A stretch of DNA of 64,000 bases from Rhinopithecus roxellana. Its lineage: Eukaryota > Chordata > Mammalia > Primates > Cercopithecidae. The stretch is from NCBI RefSeq assembly GCF_007565055.1, contig NC_044558.1:126034235-126098234 (forward strand), read 5' to 3'. How positions within the stretch are numbered: position 1 is the stretch's first letter; each line of letters starts with the position of its first letter. The position numbers and the translations under genes are program-made. Of the stretch, positions 1 to 13,364 are shown in pieces. The notes beneath the pieces were generated by a model that saw only the letters and a list, made by a program, of their open reading frames with translations, ran no database searches and had not been told where the DNA came from.

Positions 1-214
1 AAGTAATCTGATCTCCAATCACACAAAAGTTTAGTTTAACTTAATGGTAAAATGATAGCGTTGACCTAATAAACCTTTCTAATATACTTTCTATTTGTGG
101 AATCTACAACAGGTATCTATTTTAAAATGATATACATGGCAATTGTATGTAATAATGAATAGGAGTAACAAATATAAGAAATGAAGAAATATTATGTTTC
201 ATTTTGTTTTTCAG

Positions 215-290
215 AGTGATTGTGTACTTAGCTTTTTCCTCTCTGAGGCTGTGCAACAAACAGTTGAAGAATCATCACTTGTGTACCTAG
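215..290 (+). CDS. PIK3C2G: PIK3C2G internal exon: end of PX domain and linker to C2
   Basis: This 76-nt exon is bounded by a TTTTTCAG acceptor and a strong GTAAGT donor. It reads in one open frame starting AGT GAT TGT and encodes 25 residues (SDCVLSFFLSE... to ...SSLVYL) plus the first base of a glycine codon that is finished by the next exon. Class II PI 3-kinases carry, after the kinase domain, a PX domain and then a C2 domain. This exon fits the last helix of the PX domain and the linker into C2, because the next exon opens a C2 beta strand. The enzyme phosphorylates phosphoinositides on endosomal and plasma membranes; PX and C2 help membrane binding. The gene call rests on the whole four-exon tail, not on this exon alone. 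Upstream exons lie outside the window. Confidence 0.85.
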
Positions 291-1639
291 GTAAGTAAAT
301 TTGTCATTATATTATGTGCAGTGATTTTCAGTATAATTGGACAAAAAGATATCACAACTTTTTTTTTTCAATTTTTAAATTAAAATCTCTTTTTAAGAGT
401 AAGCCTTCAACACTCTTTTATAACCATTTCCATAGCATAAACTTTAATAATCCAGATTTTGAAAAAATAAAACATGAGGTTGTAGAATTCTCATAAAAAA
501 TTGTAGAATTCTAGAGGTGTGGGGCTTTGATGAAAGGTTGACTCTGTTCTGTCACTAAAGTCTCTTAAGAAAATTGTTTCTCTGTGTTTCAAGAAATTAA
601 ATTGCAGACTACTGTCAAATCTTTTTTATTTTGATTATAATATTATTTCTTTGAAAGGTATTTTGAAATACATTTGCACACATTAAAAATTTAGCATTAT
701 TAGTGCAAAAACTAAAATAGTTGAGAACTTTTTTTTACTTTCTTACATCATAGAATATTCAAGATTTGTTTCAGCGGTGATGAGTGACAAAAGATTTGAT
801 TCTCAATACATTTAGATTATAGGCTGTGTATTAAATATAATATATTATCTTAAAACAACAGAACTCATATTTCCTAGCACAATATGCAAACTATTACAAC
901 AAGCAAGGATTAGCAGAAAGTTATTCCTTCTTGTGCTAATCAAATTATTTTCTTTTTCACGTTTTTGAATTCTTAATTCTTTTGTCACAGAACATTAGCT
1001 GGTTCTAAGCAAGAAGCACAATACTTATTTGAAGCACTATTCCTGTCTGTTGAAAATAAGTGTATGTTGTTAAATGGTGAAATCATTTGAGTATTTTAAA
1101 ATGTTGGTTTACCTAGGAAAACATTAAGCAAAAAACTCAGATTTCACCATTTTACTACCTCTGCCAGTTAATTAAGAGGGCGGATTCCAGATACCTGTGT
1201 ATCTAGGCACATGACTTAGAAAAATAATAGCGATATTTAACTCTAAATCTGGGAGATACTAATACTCTTTGCCTTTACTCACTAACTAAACATGCCTTGG
1301 GAGAACAATTGAGGAATTTAAGGAATTTATCTTGTTCAAATGCCAATTCAATCATCTCTCTTCTCTACTTAAACCTTCTCTTTGGCTTCTGATTGCCCTT
1401 AGGCAAGGCCAGCTGTATCCACTTGTGACCTGCACGGTCACACAGGGCAGGGTGCTGAGAAAGTTCTTGCACTTGGTTTAATACTCTGCTGCTACTGTCT
1501 TGAAATTCTTAATAAGTTTTGAAAAAGCATCCCCACATTTTTATTTTGCACTAGGCCCCACCAATTATGTAGCTGGTCTTGGCCTTTGGATAAACATCAA
1601 AACTCTCATCATGGCATTCCAGCAGAATATGGTCTTTGC
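291..1639. other. PIK3C2G: Intron 1, no recognised feature
   Basis: AT-rich intron DNA. Short open stretches, such as 314-496, lack coding character. I recognise no repeat family or regulatory element here. Confidence 0.6.
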
Positions 1640-1835
1640 TATACACTCCTAGAATGTTACTTCTTCAAAACACTTTTTGCCGTGATAATTCTCGCTTGTG
1701 TGTTTATTTGTAGACTAGAAATCCACTGGGGATAATCCATGTCCATATGGTTCGCCATTGTATCCCTGGGGTCATGTACAGTGTCTGGGCTACTATAGTT
1801 GTTCAATAAATAATTACTGAATAAACGATTGATGA
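1640..1835 (+). repeat. L2 LINE 3' end
   Basis: The stretch around 1705-1830 has the usual L2 3' ending: a TTTATTTGTAGACTAGAA start, then CACCATTGTATCCC-like sequence (here CGCCATTGTATCCC), a decayed 'lowest-cost' GTGTCTGGG segment and a final TTCAATAAATAATTACTGAA. It is diverged and the left border is uncertain. Confidence 0.55.
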
Positions 1836-2860
1836 CAAAAAGAACAATTATGGAGGACACCTTGATATTCTCTATCAAGGTAGCGTGGCATTTGTAAAAT
1901 AATTTTTGATTTTGGTTTTTCCTCCCTTGTCCTTATCAAAATGATGCTATTCCTCCCAAACTGATTACTTCATGTGTAAATGTCCTGGCACAAGAAATTC
2001 AAAGCCTCCCAACCGCTAAAATTATCTTAACGTTATCACTTGGAATAAAAAAATCTACAAATTATTACACTAAATATTATGGATACCAGACTCAACAAAG
2101 CAGTAACCAAAAAAGTTGCTGGATTTTATTTTAAGTGTGACATGATCCTATATATTCTCCGAAAATTAATATAGCCCACATACCAAATAATACCTCCACA
2201 AAAAATAAAATAAAATTATCTACTCACATCTACTACATAGCTTTGACACACAGAAGATAGATATTTGTCAAGGTATGGAAACAATAACATAGGTAATGGA
2301 GTAGAACATGATCAAACCCAGCAATTGTCAGGGTTAAGAGGATGAGTTAATGAGCATGATTAAGCACCATTAATAATTACAAATGATTGCAAACAGAAGC
2401 TTTCAATCATTACCTCATATCACTACCTCCCATTTGAGATGTTAATTTAAAAGAGAACTTGAGGCCATGCCGTTTACATGGAAGGGTCTCACTAGTTAAT
2501 GGTTTAGCTACTTGCTCTGGCAGAGCCCAGATCAATTATCCATGGGTTGAAGTACGGTACTCAGGTTTTCAATTAAAATGTTAATGATGTGAAAGGCCAA
2601 GCAGTGTAAGAATAGAACTATTTAAAAACAAATATTTGTGTTAAGTTGTTTCTGAAACATTCAGTTGAAAGCTTTGAAATAGTAGCCATTTTGCTATGTT
2701 GTATGACCTCATGTTTTTAATTAGAACAATATTTTAGACTTTTTGCATGTCTCTGATCTGGGAAGGAAAAGATTAAAAAATGATGAGTTAGAGGGCTTTC
2801 TCTAATTACCTCATCTCTAACATCCGGGCGTGAAGGATATAACTAAAATCTAAGAAATCA
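1836..2860. other. PIK3C2G: Intron 1, no recognised feature
   Basis: AT-rich DNA without a recognisable gene, RNA or repeat consensus. Confidence 0.5.
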
Positions 2861-4905
2861 AGCAATAAAAAAATCTATATCTGTGTTAGGGAAACACCAA
2901 AAAACCAAGAAAAATCACAACATTGAACATAATTGGGTGATAGATGAAATAGAGTGAGAAAGATTGTGCACACTAATTTCACCTTTATCTTTACTCACTT
3001 AGGAAACAAGTATTGTCAAAAGAAATAAAAAGTCTAACGCTATTTTAAAAAGTCTAACGCTATTAAATAACGCTATTAAATAAAAAAGTCTAACTGCTAA
3101 AACAAACGTAGCAACTTTCTTAGGTATCATAAATACGTGAAAATAAAAGCAAATTACTTAGCAAAAGACTTCCTTTAAAAATCATAAAAATAATAATATA
3201 AAGCATTAAGACAAACCTAAGAGAAAACTAATCTATTATATTAATAAGTATAAATGGGCTTAACTCATCTATTAAGGAAGTTCTTTTTCAAACTGTAATA
3301 AAAATGCAAATTATAACTCTCTGTGAAAACACACCTAAAACAAAGTGATTGTAAAAGGTTGAAAATTAAAATATAGCCATGGGTATATTAGGCAAAGCAG
3401 AGAAAATTCAATCAGAGGTCACAATCTTGATGAAGAAAAGGAGGAATTTAGGCTAAAAAGCATTGAATTAAATAAGAGAATTTTATAATGAGTACAATTC
3501 TCAATAAAGATAGGCACAGTTATGACTACATAGCAAATGATATGACAGCCACATATATAAAGCAGAAATTATTGAACACACAAGAAGAAACACACAAAAA
3601 CACACTAGTAGTAGGATACTCTAATTCACGTCTTGATTTATGAAAGCCCAAATGGAAAAAACTAAGTAGATTTATAGAAAAATAAAGTAGTTAATAAGTC
3701 AAATTTTTTATCCTGAAAAAAATGTATCTTCTCTTCAAATGCCTATGAAAGTTTATAAAATAGATGATATATTTGACTACAGAAAAGCTCAATAAAGTCC
3801 AAAAAGTAAAAATAATGTAGTTGAAATTCTTTAATCATTTTATCACTTTAACGAAGTGAAAATGTAATGGAAATTTTCAGAAAACTAGAAGACATTTAGG
3901 TTTGGGAATTTTAAAAAAAATCTTTTGAACAACTGGTAGATCAAAAGGATTACAAAAAAAATTTGCTAAATTTCTAAAGACTAGTGATAGGGAAATACTA
4001 CATCTCAGAAACCATGAAAGATAAAACTATGCTCAGAGGAAAATTGGAATAAGAGTTACAAACCAAACGAAACAAACAAAAAAAGGATAAAGATAAAAGT
4101 AGATTTCAATTAGTTAGAACAAAGAAAAGAGTGGAACAAATTAGAAGTAAAAAGTAAACAATAAAATAAATAAGTCACTATCTAACCTAATCAAAAATGG
4201 GGAGTAATACAAGTACACAAATATTAAAACAAAAGGAAATGCAAGAATTAACCATAGAAAGATGAAATTAAACAATAGTAACAGACTACCTGTTCAATTC
4301 CAGAAAATAAATTTGTAAATCCGTCTGAAATTGATAATTTCCTAGGAAAACAAAATATACTTGGCCCAGAGAAGATGATTCTAACAAGATTAAGTTTGAT
4401 CAAATAAATAAATATAATGCTTCAAAATGCAAGCAAAACTTTTATAGTTTTAAAAAAGTACCAAGTTCAGATGATTTCCAGAGGAATTCTAACAAACTCT
4501 TTAAAAGCAGATAATTTCACTGTTACTTAAACACTTCCAGAGCAGAGAAAAAGAAAGAAAATTTTCCATATTACTTTTATGATGCACAAAAAGTATTTAT
4601 ACCAGTAGCTTCTAGGATTACAAGGGTGGCAAATAAGAAATCACAGATCAATCTCACTTATGAATATCAATGAAAAATTCTAAATACAGTATTAGCCAAA
4701 ATAATCCTATCAGCACACTAAAGGAATATAATTCACCATGACAGAAATGCAAGAACAGTTCAATATTAGTACTATACATAATATATAATACATATTATCA
4801 TATTGATGTATTTAAGGATAAAAATCACATGGTCACCTCTATAGACCCTGAAAAGGCATTTGATAAAATTGAGTAAGCTTTCTTAATAAAACAACCAATA
4901 AAATA
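2861..4905 (+). mobile_element. Old L1M fragment (ORF2 endonuclease to RT region)
   Basis: This is a heavily decayed sense-strand L1. About 3240-3420 matches the start of ORF2 (AATGGGCTTAACTC..., then AAAACAAAGTGATT and TATATTAGGCAAA). At 4850-4875 the sequence GACCCTGAAAAGGCATTTGA matches the RT region where L1 codes for an A-F-D motif. No open frame survives. It may be the left half of an old element whose right half is at 11590-13070, split by later L1 insertions; the left border is uncertain. Confidence 0.6.
3025..3095 (+). repeat. Short local tandem repeat AAAAAGTCTAACGCTATT
   Basis: The 18-bp word AAAAAGTCTAACGCTATT occurs twice, two bases apart, at about 3027-3064. A shortened AAATAACGCTATT and a final AAAAAAGTCTAAC follow. 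This looks like a replication-slippage cluster. Confidence 0.8.
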
Positions 4906-5285
4906 AAAATTAAAAAAATAAAATCCTGTCATTTGTGGTAACTTGGATGGAACCGGAGGACATTATGTTAAGTGAAATAAGCCAGGAGCAGAAAGTTAAA
5001 CACCATATATTTTCACTCATATGTGGAAGCTTAAAAACACTGATCTCAAAGGAGTAAAAAGTAGAACAGAGGATACTAGAGGATGAGAAGGGTGGGGGTA
5101 AAGGAGAGATGGAGAGAGATTTTTTTTTTAAAGAATACAAAATTACAGCTAGATAGGTGGAATAAGATCTAGTGTTCTACACCACGTAGGATGTAGGGTG
5201 ACTATAGTTAACGATAATATGTTAACGATGAATCTGTAAATTACTTTGGGCAGTACGGCCATTTTAATGATATTGATACTTCGAG
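4906..5285 (+). mobile_element. L1 3' end (medium-age 3'UTR)
   Basis: Typical L1 3'-end sequence: a word reading ATTTGTGGTAACTTGGATGG, then GGAGGACATTATGTTAAGTG, TTTTCACTCATATGTGG, a GGGTGGGGGTAAAGG purine tract and GTTAACGATAATATG. It is on the + strand and its 5' part is missing. Confidence 0.75.
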
Positions 5286-5460
5286 TCTGTGGGCATGGAA
5301 TTTTTTTTCATTCAAATTACCAATGTCATTTTTCACAGAATTTGAAAAAACTATTCTAAAATTCGTATGGAACAACAACAACAAAAGCCCAAATAGCAAA
5401 GCAAAAAGAACAAAGTCAGAGGCATCACATTACCTGACTTTCAACTATACTAGACATTAG
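5286..5460 (+). mobile_element. L1 ORF2 C-terminal fragment
   Basis: The stretch ATTTTTCACAGAATTTGAAA, then AAAATTCGTATGGAACAAC and GAGGCATCACATTACCTGAC matches a segment of L1 ORF2 after the RT domain. It lies downstream of a 3'UTR-type segment, so it is a separate fragment. Confidence 0.7.
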
Positions 5461-6574
5461 AGAGCCGGGCTGAGGGAAATACAGGGGTAGAGGAAGCAGC
5501 AGAAAGCCCTGTGAGTTCGCTGGGTCCCCAAGCAGCCATTCCTGCCTGGTACCACAGGGATCTATCAGTGGGGTGGCCAGAGGAGGGGGTAAAACTGCAC
5601 AGGGAGAAAGAATTCTCTAGCTGAACTTTGTAACAATTTGAATGGGGCTAGAAGCCTCCTGGCCAGAACTCAGGGGAGGGTATGAATCCGGCTTGCAGAC
5701 TTCACAGGCAGGGGAAGAACTAAAGCCCTTTTCTTTTGCAACAGGGAGGTGGAAAACTTTGGGCAAGTTTTCAAGCGTGATTCACCTCACTCGAGGCTGT
5801 TGTGGGGGACACGGTGGGAGTGAGACTGGCCCTTCAGTTTGTGTGGGAGCTGGGTGAGGCCTGTGACTGCTGGCTTTCCCCCACTTCCCTGGCAACCTGC
5901 ATGACTTAGCAGAGGCAGCTATAATCCTCCTAGGCACACAACTCCAGTGACCTGGGACCTCACCCCCACTCCCCACAGCAGTCACAGCAAGACCAGTCCA
6001 AGGAGAGTCTGAGCTCAGACACACCTAGCCCCGCCCCCACCTGATGGTCCCTGCCTTCCCACCCTTGTAGTGGGCAACAAAGGACATATAATCTTGGGAG
6101 TTCTAGGACCCTGCTCACTGCTGGTCCCCCTCCAGGCTACTAGAGCTGATGCTTTCTGGAAAGCACCACCTCCTGGCAGGAGGCCATTGGCACAAGAGCA
6201 TTAAACCACCAAAGCTAAGGACCCCCACAGAGTCTATTGCACCCTCTGCCACCTCACCAAAACGGATGCTGGTATCCATGGCTGAGAGACCCACAGATGG
6301 TACAAATCAAAGGACTCTGTGCAGACAACCCCCAGTACCAGCCCAAAGCCAGGTAGGCTCGCTGGGTGGATGAACCCAGAAGAGAGACAACAATCACCAC
6401 AGTTGGGCTCACAGGAAGCTACATCCACAGGAAAAGGGGGAGAGTACTACATCAAGGAACACCCCGTGGGACAAAAAAAATCTGAACAACATCCTTCAGC
6501 CCTAGACTTTCCCTCTGACAGAGACTACCCAAATGAGAAGGAACCAGAAAACCAACCCTGGTAATATGACAAAA

Positions 6575-7530
6575 CAAGGCTCATTAACACCCACTAAAAA
6601 TCACACTAGTTCACCAGCAGTGGATCCAAACCAAGAAGAAATCCCTGATTTACCTGAAAAAGTATTCAAGAGGTTAGTTATTAAGCTAATCAGGGAAAGT
6701 CCAGAGAAAGGCAAAGGCCAATACAAAGAGATCCAAAATATGTTTCAAGAAGTGAAGGGAAAAATATTCAAGGAAATAGATAGCTTAAAAACATAAAACA
6801 TTCAGGAAAATTTGGACACACTTTTAGAAATGCAAAATGCTCTGGAAATTCTCAGAAATATAATTGAACAAGTAGAAGAAAGAAATTCAGAGCTTGAAAA
6901 CAAGGCCTGTGAATTAACTTAGTCTAACAAAGACAAAGAAAAAAAAGTAAGAAAATATGAACAAAGCCTCCAAGAAGTTTGGGATTATGTTAAATGACCA
7001 AACCTAAGAATAGTCAGTGTTCCTTAGAAAGAAGACATTTCTAAAAGCTTGGAAAACATATCGGGGGGGATTAATCAAGCAAAACTTCCCCAGCCTTGCT
7101 AGAGTCCTAGCCATGCAAATAGAAGAAGCACTAAGAACACCTGGGAATTCCTGGCAAAAAGTTCTTCTCCCACGCACATTGTCGTCAGGTTATCCAAATT
7201 AAGACAAAGGAAAGAATGTTAAGACCTGTGAGACAGAAGCACCCGTTAACCTATAAAGGAAAAGCTATCAGATTAACAGCAGATTTCTCAGGAAAAACCC
7301 TACAAGCCAGAAAGCATTTGGGCCCTATATTCAGCCTCCTAAAACAAAACAATTATCAGCCAAGAGTTTTATATCCAGTGAAACTAAGCATCATTTATGA
7401 AGGAAAGATACAGTCTTTTTCAGACAAACAAATGCTGAGAGAATTCACCATTACCAAACCACTACTACAAGAACTGCTTAACCAAATCTTGAAACAAATC
7501 CTGGAAACACATCAAAAAGAATATCTTTAA
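6575..7530 (+). pseudogene. L1 ORF1 remnant (RNA-binding chaperone)
   Basis: Broken frame of the L1 ORF1 protein, which normally coats L1 RNA as a trimer. An open part at 6533-6796 gives the N-terminal region (GSLTPTKNHTSSPA...KVFKRLVIKLI). A further open part at 7216-7530 gives the C-terminal domain (HPLTYKGKAIRLTADFSGKT..., then NNYQPRVLYPVKLSIIYEGK). The coiled-coil part between them is broken by stops, for example near 6920. Confidence 0.75.
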
Positions 7531-7639
7531 AGCATACATCACACAGGACCTATAAAACAAAAATGCAAGTTAAAAAGCTAAACAAAGCAAAACAAACAAA
7601 CAAAAAACAAAAGTAAACAGGCAACAAAGAGCATGATGA

Positions 7640-9757
7640 ATGCAATGGTACCTCACATTTCAATGCCAACATTGAAGGTAAATGGCCTAAATGCTCCACT
7701 TAAAAGATACAGAACCACAGAATGCATAAGAACTCACCAACCAACTATCTGCTGCCTTCAGGAGACTCACCTAACACATAAGCACTCATATAAACTTAGA
7801 ATAAATAAGTAGAAAAAGGCATTTCATGCAAATGTACACCAAAAGTGAACAGGTATAGCTATTCTTATATCAGACAAAACAAACTTTAAAGCAACAGCAG
7901 TTAAAAGAAACAAAGAGGGACAGTATATAATGGTAAAAGGCATTGTCCAACAGGAAACTATCACAAACCTAAACATATATGCACCTAACACTGGAGCTCC
8001 CAAAGTTATAAAACAGTTACTAGTAGACCTAAAAAATGAGATAGACAGCAACACAGTAATAGTAGGGGACTTCAGTACTCCACTGACAGCACTAGACAGG
8101 TCATCAAGACAGAAAGTCAACAGAGAAACAATGAATTTTAACTATACCTTGGAGCAAATGGACGTAACAGATATATCTAGAACATTTCATCTAGCAACCA
8201 CAGAATACACATTCCATTCAACAGTGCATGGAACTTTCTCCAAGATAGACCATATGATAGGGCATAAAATAAGCCTCAATAAATTTAAGAAAATTGAAAT
8301 TATATCAAACATTCTCTCAAACTATAATGGAGTAAAACTGAAAATCAACTCCAAAAGGAATCTTTAAAACCACACAAATACATGGAAATTAAAAAACCTG
8401 TTCCTGAATGAGTATTGAGTAAAAAACGAAACCAAGATGGAAATTTAAAAATTCTTTGAACTGAATGACAATAATGACACAACCTATCAAAACCTCTGGG
8501 ATACAGTTAAGGCTGTGCTAAGAGGAAAGTTCACAGCCCGCCTACATCAAAAAGTCTGAAAGAGCACAGAGACAATCTAAGGTCACACCTCAAGGAACTA
8601 GAGAAACAAGAACAAACCAAACCCAAACCCAGCAGAAGAGAGGAAATAACCAAGATCAGAGCAGAATTAAATGAAATTGAAACAAAAAAAAATACAAAAG
8701 AGGAATGAAACAAAAAGCTGGTTCTTTGGAAATATAAATAAAATTGATGGACTATTACCAAGATTAACCAAGAAAAGAAAGAAAATCCAAATAACTTCAC
8801 AGAGAAATGAAACAGGAGATGTTACAATAGACACCACTGAAAAAAAGATCATTCAAGGGTACTGTTAACACCTATACACACATAAACTAGAAAACCTAGA
8901 TGACATGGATAAATTCCTGGAAAAATACAACCCTTGTAGCTTAAATCAGGAATAATTAGATACCCTGAACAGAACAATAATAAGCAGTGAGATTAAAATG
9001 GTAGTTAATAAATTACTGACAAAAAAGTCCAGGACCAGATGGATTCACAGCAGAATTCTACCAGACATTCAAAGAAGAATTGGTTCCAATCCTTTTGACA
9101 CTATTCCACAAGACAGAGAAAGAAAGACCCCTCCCTAATTCATTACATGAAGCCAGCATCATGCTAATACCAAAGCCAGGAAAGGACATAACCAAAAAAG
9201 GAAACTGCAGACCAATATCCTTGATGAACGTAAATGCTAAAATCCTTAACTAAATACTACCTAACCAAATCCAACAACATATCAAAAAGATAATCCACCA
9301 TCCATGATCAAGTGGGTTTCATACCAGGGATGCAGGGATGGTTTAATATATGCAAGTCAATAAATGTGGTACACCACATAAACAGAATTAAATATAAAAT
9401 CACATTACCATTCCAACGGATGCAGAAAAAGTATTCAACAAAATCTAGCATGGCTTTATGTTTAAAACCCTCAGCAGGCCAGGCACGGTGGCTCACGCCT
9501 GTAATCCCAGCACTTTGGGAGGCTGAGGCAGATGGATCATGAGGTCAGGAGATTGAGACCATGCTGGCTAACATGGTGAAACTCCATCTCTATTAAAACT
9601 ACAAAAAAATTAGCTGGACCTGGTGGTGGGTGCCTGTAGTCCCAGCTACTTGGGAAGCTGAGGCAGGAGAATGGTGCGAACCCAGGAAGCGGAGCGTGCA
9701 GTAAGCCAAGATTGCACCACTGCACTCCAGCCTGGGCAAAAGAGTGAGACTCTGTCT

Positions 9758-9790
<33 letters not shown>

Positions 9791-11400
9791 AAAACCTCAG
9801 CAAAATCAGCATTAAGGGACATAATGTAACAAAATCCATCTACGACAAACTCACAGCCAAACTAATACTGAATGGGGAAAAGTTAAAAGCATTTCCTTTG
9901 AGAACTGGAACAAGAAAAGGATGCCCACTCTCACCTCTCCTCTTCAACATTGTACTGGAAGTCCTCGCTTCAGCAGTCAGAAAAGTGAAAGAAATAAAGG
10001 GCATCCAAATCAGTAAAGAGAAAATCAAATTGTCCCTCTTTGCTGATGGTATGATCGTTTACCTTGAAAACCCTAAAGACTCCTCCAGAAAGCTCCTAGA
10101 ACTGATAAAAGAATTCAACAAAGTTTCCAGATACAAGATTAGTGTACACAAATCAATAACTCTTCTATACACCAACAGTGACCAAGCAGAGAATCAAATC
10201 AAGAACTCAACTTCTTTTACAATAGCTGCAAAAGATAAAAATAAATAAAGTACTTAGGAATATACCTAACAAAGGAGTCGAAAGACCTCTACAAGGAAAA
10301 CTACAAAGCACTGCTGAAATAAATCATAGATTACACAAACAAATGGAAACACATCCCATGATCATGGGTGCGTAGAATCAATATTGCGAAAATGAGCATA
10401 CTGCCAAAAGCAATCTACAAATTCAACACAACCCCTATCAAAATACCACCATCATTCCTCACAGAATTAGAAAAACACAATTCTAAAATTCATATGGAAC
10501 CAAAAAAGAGCCTGCATAGCCAAAGCAAGACTAGGCAAAAAGAACAAATCTGAAGGCATCACACTACCTGATTTCAAACTATACTATAAGGCCGTAGTCA
10601 CCCAAACAGCATGGTACTGGTATAAAAATAGGCATATAGACCAATGGAACAGAACAGAGAACCCAGAAATAAACCCAAATACTTACAGCCAACTGATCTT
10701 TGACAAAGCAAACAAAAACATAAAGTGGGAAAGGACATCCTTTCAACAAATGGTGCTGGGATAATTGGCTAACCACATGTAGGAGATTGAAACTGGATCC
10801 TCATCTCTTACCTTATACAAAAATCAACTCAAGATGGATTAAGGACTTAAACTTAAGACCTGAAACTAAATAAAAATTCTAGAAGATAACGTTGGAAAAC
10901 CCCTTCTAAACATTGGCTTAGGCAACAATTTCATGACCTAGAACCCAAAAGCAAATGTAATAAAAACAAAGATAAATAGCTGGGACCTAATTAAACGAAA
11001 GCATCTTTGTACAGTAAAAGGAACAGTCAGCAGAGTAAACAGACAACCCACAGAGTGAGAGAAAATCTTCACAGTCTATACATCTGACAGAGGGCTAATA
11101 TCCAGAATCTACAATGAACTCAAACAAAATAGTAAGAAAAAAACAAACAATTCTATCAAAAAGTAGGTAAGGTCATGAATAGACAATTCTCAAAAGAAGA
11201 TATATACAAATGGCCAACAAACACATGAAAAAATGCTCACTGTCCCTAATGATCAGGAAAATGCAAATCAAAACCACAATGCAATACCACCTTACTCCGG
11301 CAAGAATGGCCGTAATAAAAAAATCAAAAACCAGTAGATGTTGGCATGGGTGTGGCAATCAGGGAATACTTCTACACTGCTAGTGGGAATGTAAACTAGG
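7640..11400 (+). pseudogene. L1 ORF2 remnant (endonuclease and reverse transcriptase)
   Basis: Broken ORF2. The endonuclease part is readable at 7930-8367 (NLNIYAPNTGAPKVIKQLL). The RT part at 9898-10248 has KGCPLSPLLFNI followed by FADG where an active copy has FADD, so a catalytic Asp is replaced by Gly. An AluY splits the frame at 9477. Several stops lie in between. The C-terminal part ends abruptly at about 11400. Confidence 0.78.
9477..9790 (+). mobile_element. AluY-type element inside the L1 ORF2
   Basis: Full-length dimeric Alu in + orientation: GGCCAGGCACGGTGGCTCAC start, A-rich linker around 9600, and a poly(A) tail with GAAAA units. Target-site duplications flank it: AAAACCCTCAGCA at 9464-9476 and AAAACCTCAGCA at 9791-9802, one base shorter. 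Confidence 0.93.
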
Positions 11401-11490
11401 GAAATACAGTTGCATACCTATAGTCATCTGATCTTCCATAGAACCAAAAAAACAACAAGGGGGAAAGGACTTCCTGTTCAATAAATGGTT
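11401..11490 (+). mobile_element. L1 ORF2 fragment
   Basis: The segment CATCTGATCTTCC...GAAAGGACTTCCTGTTCAATAAATGG matches a part of L1 ORF2 that should lie upstream of the break at 11400. It is therefore a second piece, either a separate insertion or a rearranged copy. Confidence 0.5.
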
Positions 11491-11590
11491 GTTATATACA
11501 TATATAAAATGCACATTTCATATCGTAAATTTATGTCTATATGTAACATATAATTGATATCTATATATCAATTTTGTATTTGATACTTTG
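11491..11590. repeat. AT-rich low-complexity tract
   Basis: The tract is rich in TATATA and contains several short palindromic words around ATATACATATATAAA. Confidence 0.7.
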
Positions 11591-13070
11591 TTGAAATCTC
11601 ATATTTATGATAGACATATTATCCTCTTAGGTAGGAAAATTCAACATCATAAAGACATATATTTCCAATTAATTTTGAAATGTAATAAAATTTTTAAAAA
11701 ATATTATCAGGTTTTCTTCCAAGTAGATAGCCTAATTCTACAGCTCATAAACAAAGAAAAGAAAGAAAAAATAGAAAAGCTTAGTAAAAACAGAGCAATG
11801 AGTGAAGACAAGGCCCACTAGATATCAAAACATATCATAAAACCTCAATAATTAAAACAGTGCTGTGTCAGTGCATAAATAGATGAATAAATGCAATGTA
11901 ATAGGATTTTCAAAAATACCTGTATGGCCAAATACAGTCAGGAGTTTAGTATGTGACCAAAACCGTAAGGGAAAATTCAAAAAATGGTGTTGGGATACTA
12001 TACTTCATACCATATACCAGGATAAGTAACAAATGGAGGAAGTATTTTAAATATAAGTAATGAAATCACACATGTGACAATGAAAACAGAAAGACTCCTT
12101 TATAATCTTGAAATGAATTACTGTAGCTGTGACTCCAAAATCCAGAAGCCATAACAGCCCTGCATGCCATAAAGCACCATAGCAAACTCAATAAAATAAA
12201 AAGGTAAATGACAAAATGGGTGAAATTTTTGCAATTCATTACAGACAAGGGATTTGTTATCTAACACCTAACTATCATGTAGAATATGATAAGAAAAAGA
12301 TATACAACCAAATAAAAAATTGAGCAAATAGTATAAAAAGATAACCCACAAAAAAGAAACTACAAATGACTCTTAACCAAGTGAAAGATACTCAACCTCA
12401 CTCAGATAAATGCAAATTTAAATTACACTGACACCATTTTTTTTCTAATCAGATTGGCAAAACCCCAAAAATTTAATTAACAAGCTTGGTTATAAATCAG
12501 CAGGCACTCATACACTGCTGGTAATAATGCAAATTGTTAGAACCTCCATGGAAGGCAGCTGGCAATATTCATCAAAACTACAAATGCTAATACTCTTTGA
12601 CCTGCAATCCTGATATTGGAAGTTTATCTTGTGATATTTGTGCATAGGTACAGAATGATGCAGGTACAAAATGATTCACACAATATGAAATATTAATAGC
12701 TGCAAAACATTGGAAACAATCCACCTACCCATGAATTAGCAACTAGTATTTTCATATAATGGAATACTAAGAACCTATATTTTAAAAAATAAAGATATGT
12801 ATTACTGATAGGAAAATATCTCCAAGATATATGTGGAGAATGATGAATACACTATGCTTATTAAAAAGAGTGAAATAGAATTACTTATCTATATTTGCAA
12901 ATATGAAGCAACTCCCCCCAAAAATGTATCCCTCTGGAGAGATACATTGGAAACTAATAAAATAATGATGGGAGAACTGGGTGGATAGATGTTAGGAAGA
13001 CTTTTTTATGTGTACTTAAAATTTTTTTCATATGAATATATCATCTGAAAACAGTGAAAACTTGAGATAC
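11591..13070 (+). mobile_element. Old L1M fragment (ORF2 C-terminus and 3' region)
   Basis: Diverged L1 sequence in + orientation. Recognisable words include ATGGTGTTGGGATACTATAC at 11981, the CCTCACTCAGATAAATGCAAAT region at about 12400, the AGGCACTCATACACTGCTGG segment at 12500, and an ending ATGGAATACTAAGAACC. Frames are destroyed. It is likely to belong with the fragment at 2861-4905. Confidence 0.65.
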
Positions 13071-13364
13071 CATTTTCTAATGCCAATGGACATATTTTGC
13101 ATAATAAGCAATGTATTAGCTGCTGTAGTACCATGCATCAAGCATCTCAACACAATCATCCTTAAAATCAAAAATATTTTAACAGTTCTTGGAGTTACTA
13201 TAAATGGTTAATCTAAGCATAGTTGAAACCCTCAGACTAACTTGAAGCAGAAGACCAACATATCCTAGCGTCCTCTTGAACTTATTAAGCTATTCACAAA
13301 TGTCCCTCTTGAGTTCATTTAAGCTGTTTTTCTTATGTTGTCACCTGGCTTATAAACCAGGCAC

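Larger units (their letters stand above)
5463..11400 (+). mobile_element. Nearly complete L1 (L1PB-like), dead
   Basis: An L1 of about 5.6 kb without the inserted Alu. Its parts come in order: a GC-richer 5'UTR (5463-6570), ORF1 (about 6575-7530), an inter-ORF spacer and ORF2 (from about 7640). It lacks the 3' end of ORF2 and the 3'UTR, breaking off near 11400 after a GGGAATGTAAACTAGGG segment. Both frames carry many stops and frameshifts, so it is not active. It shares about 3 kb with a second copy at 34925-38040. The subfamily call is from general resemblance. Confidence 0.8.
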
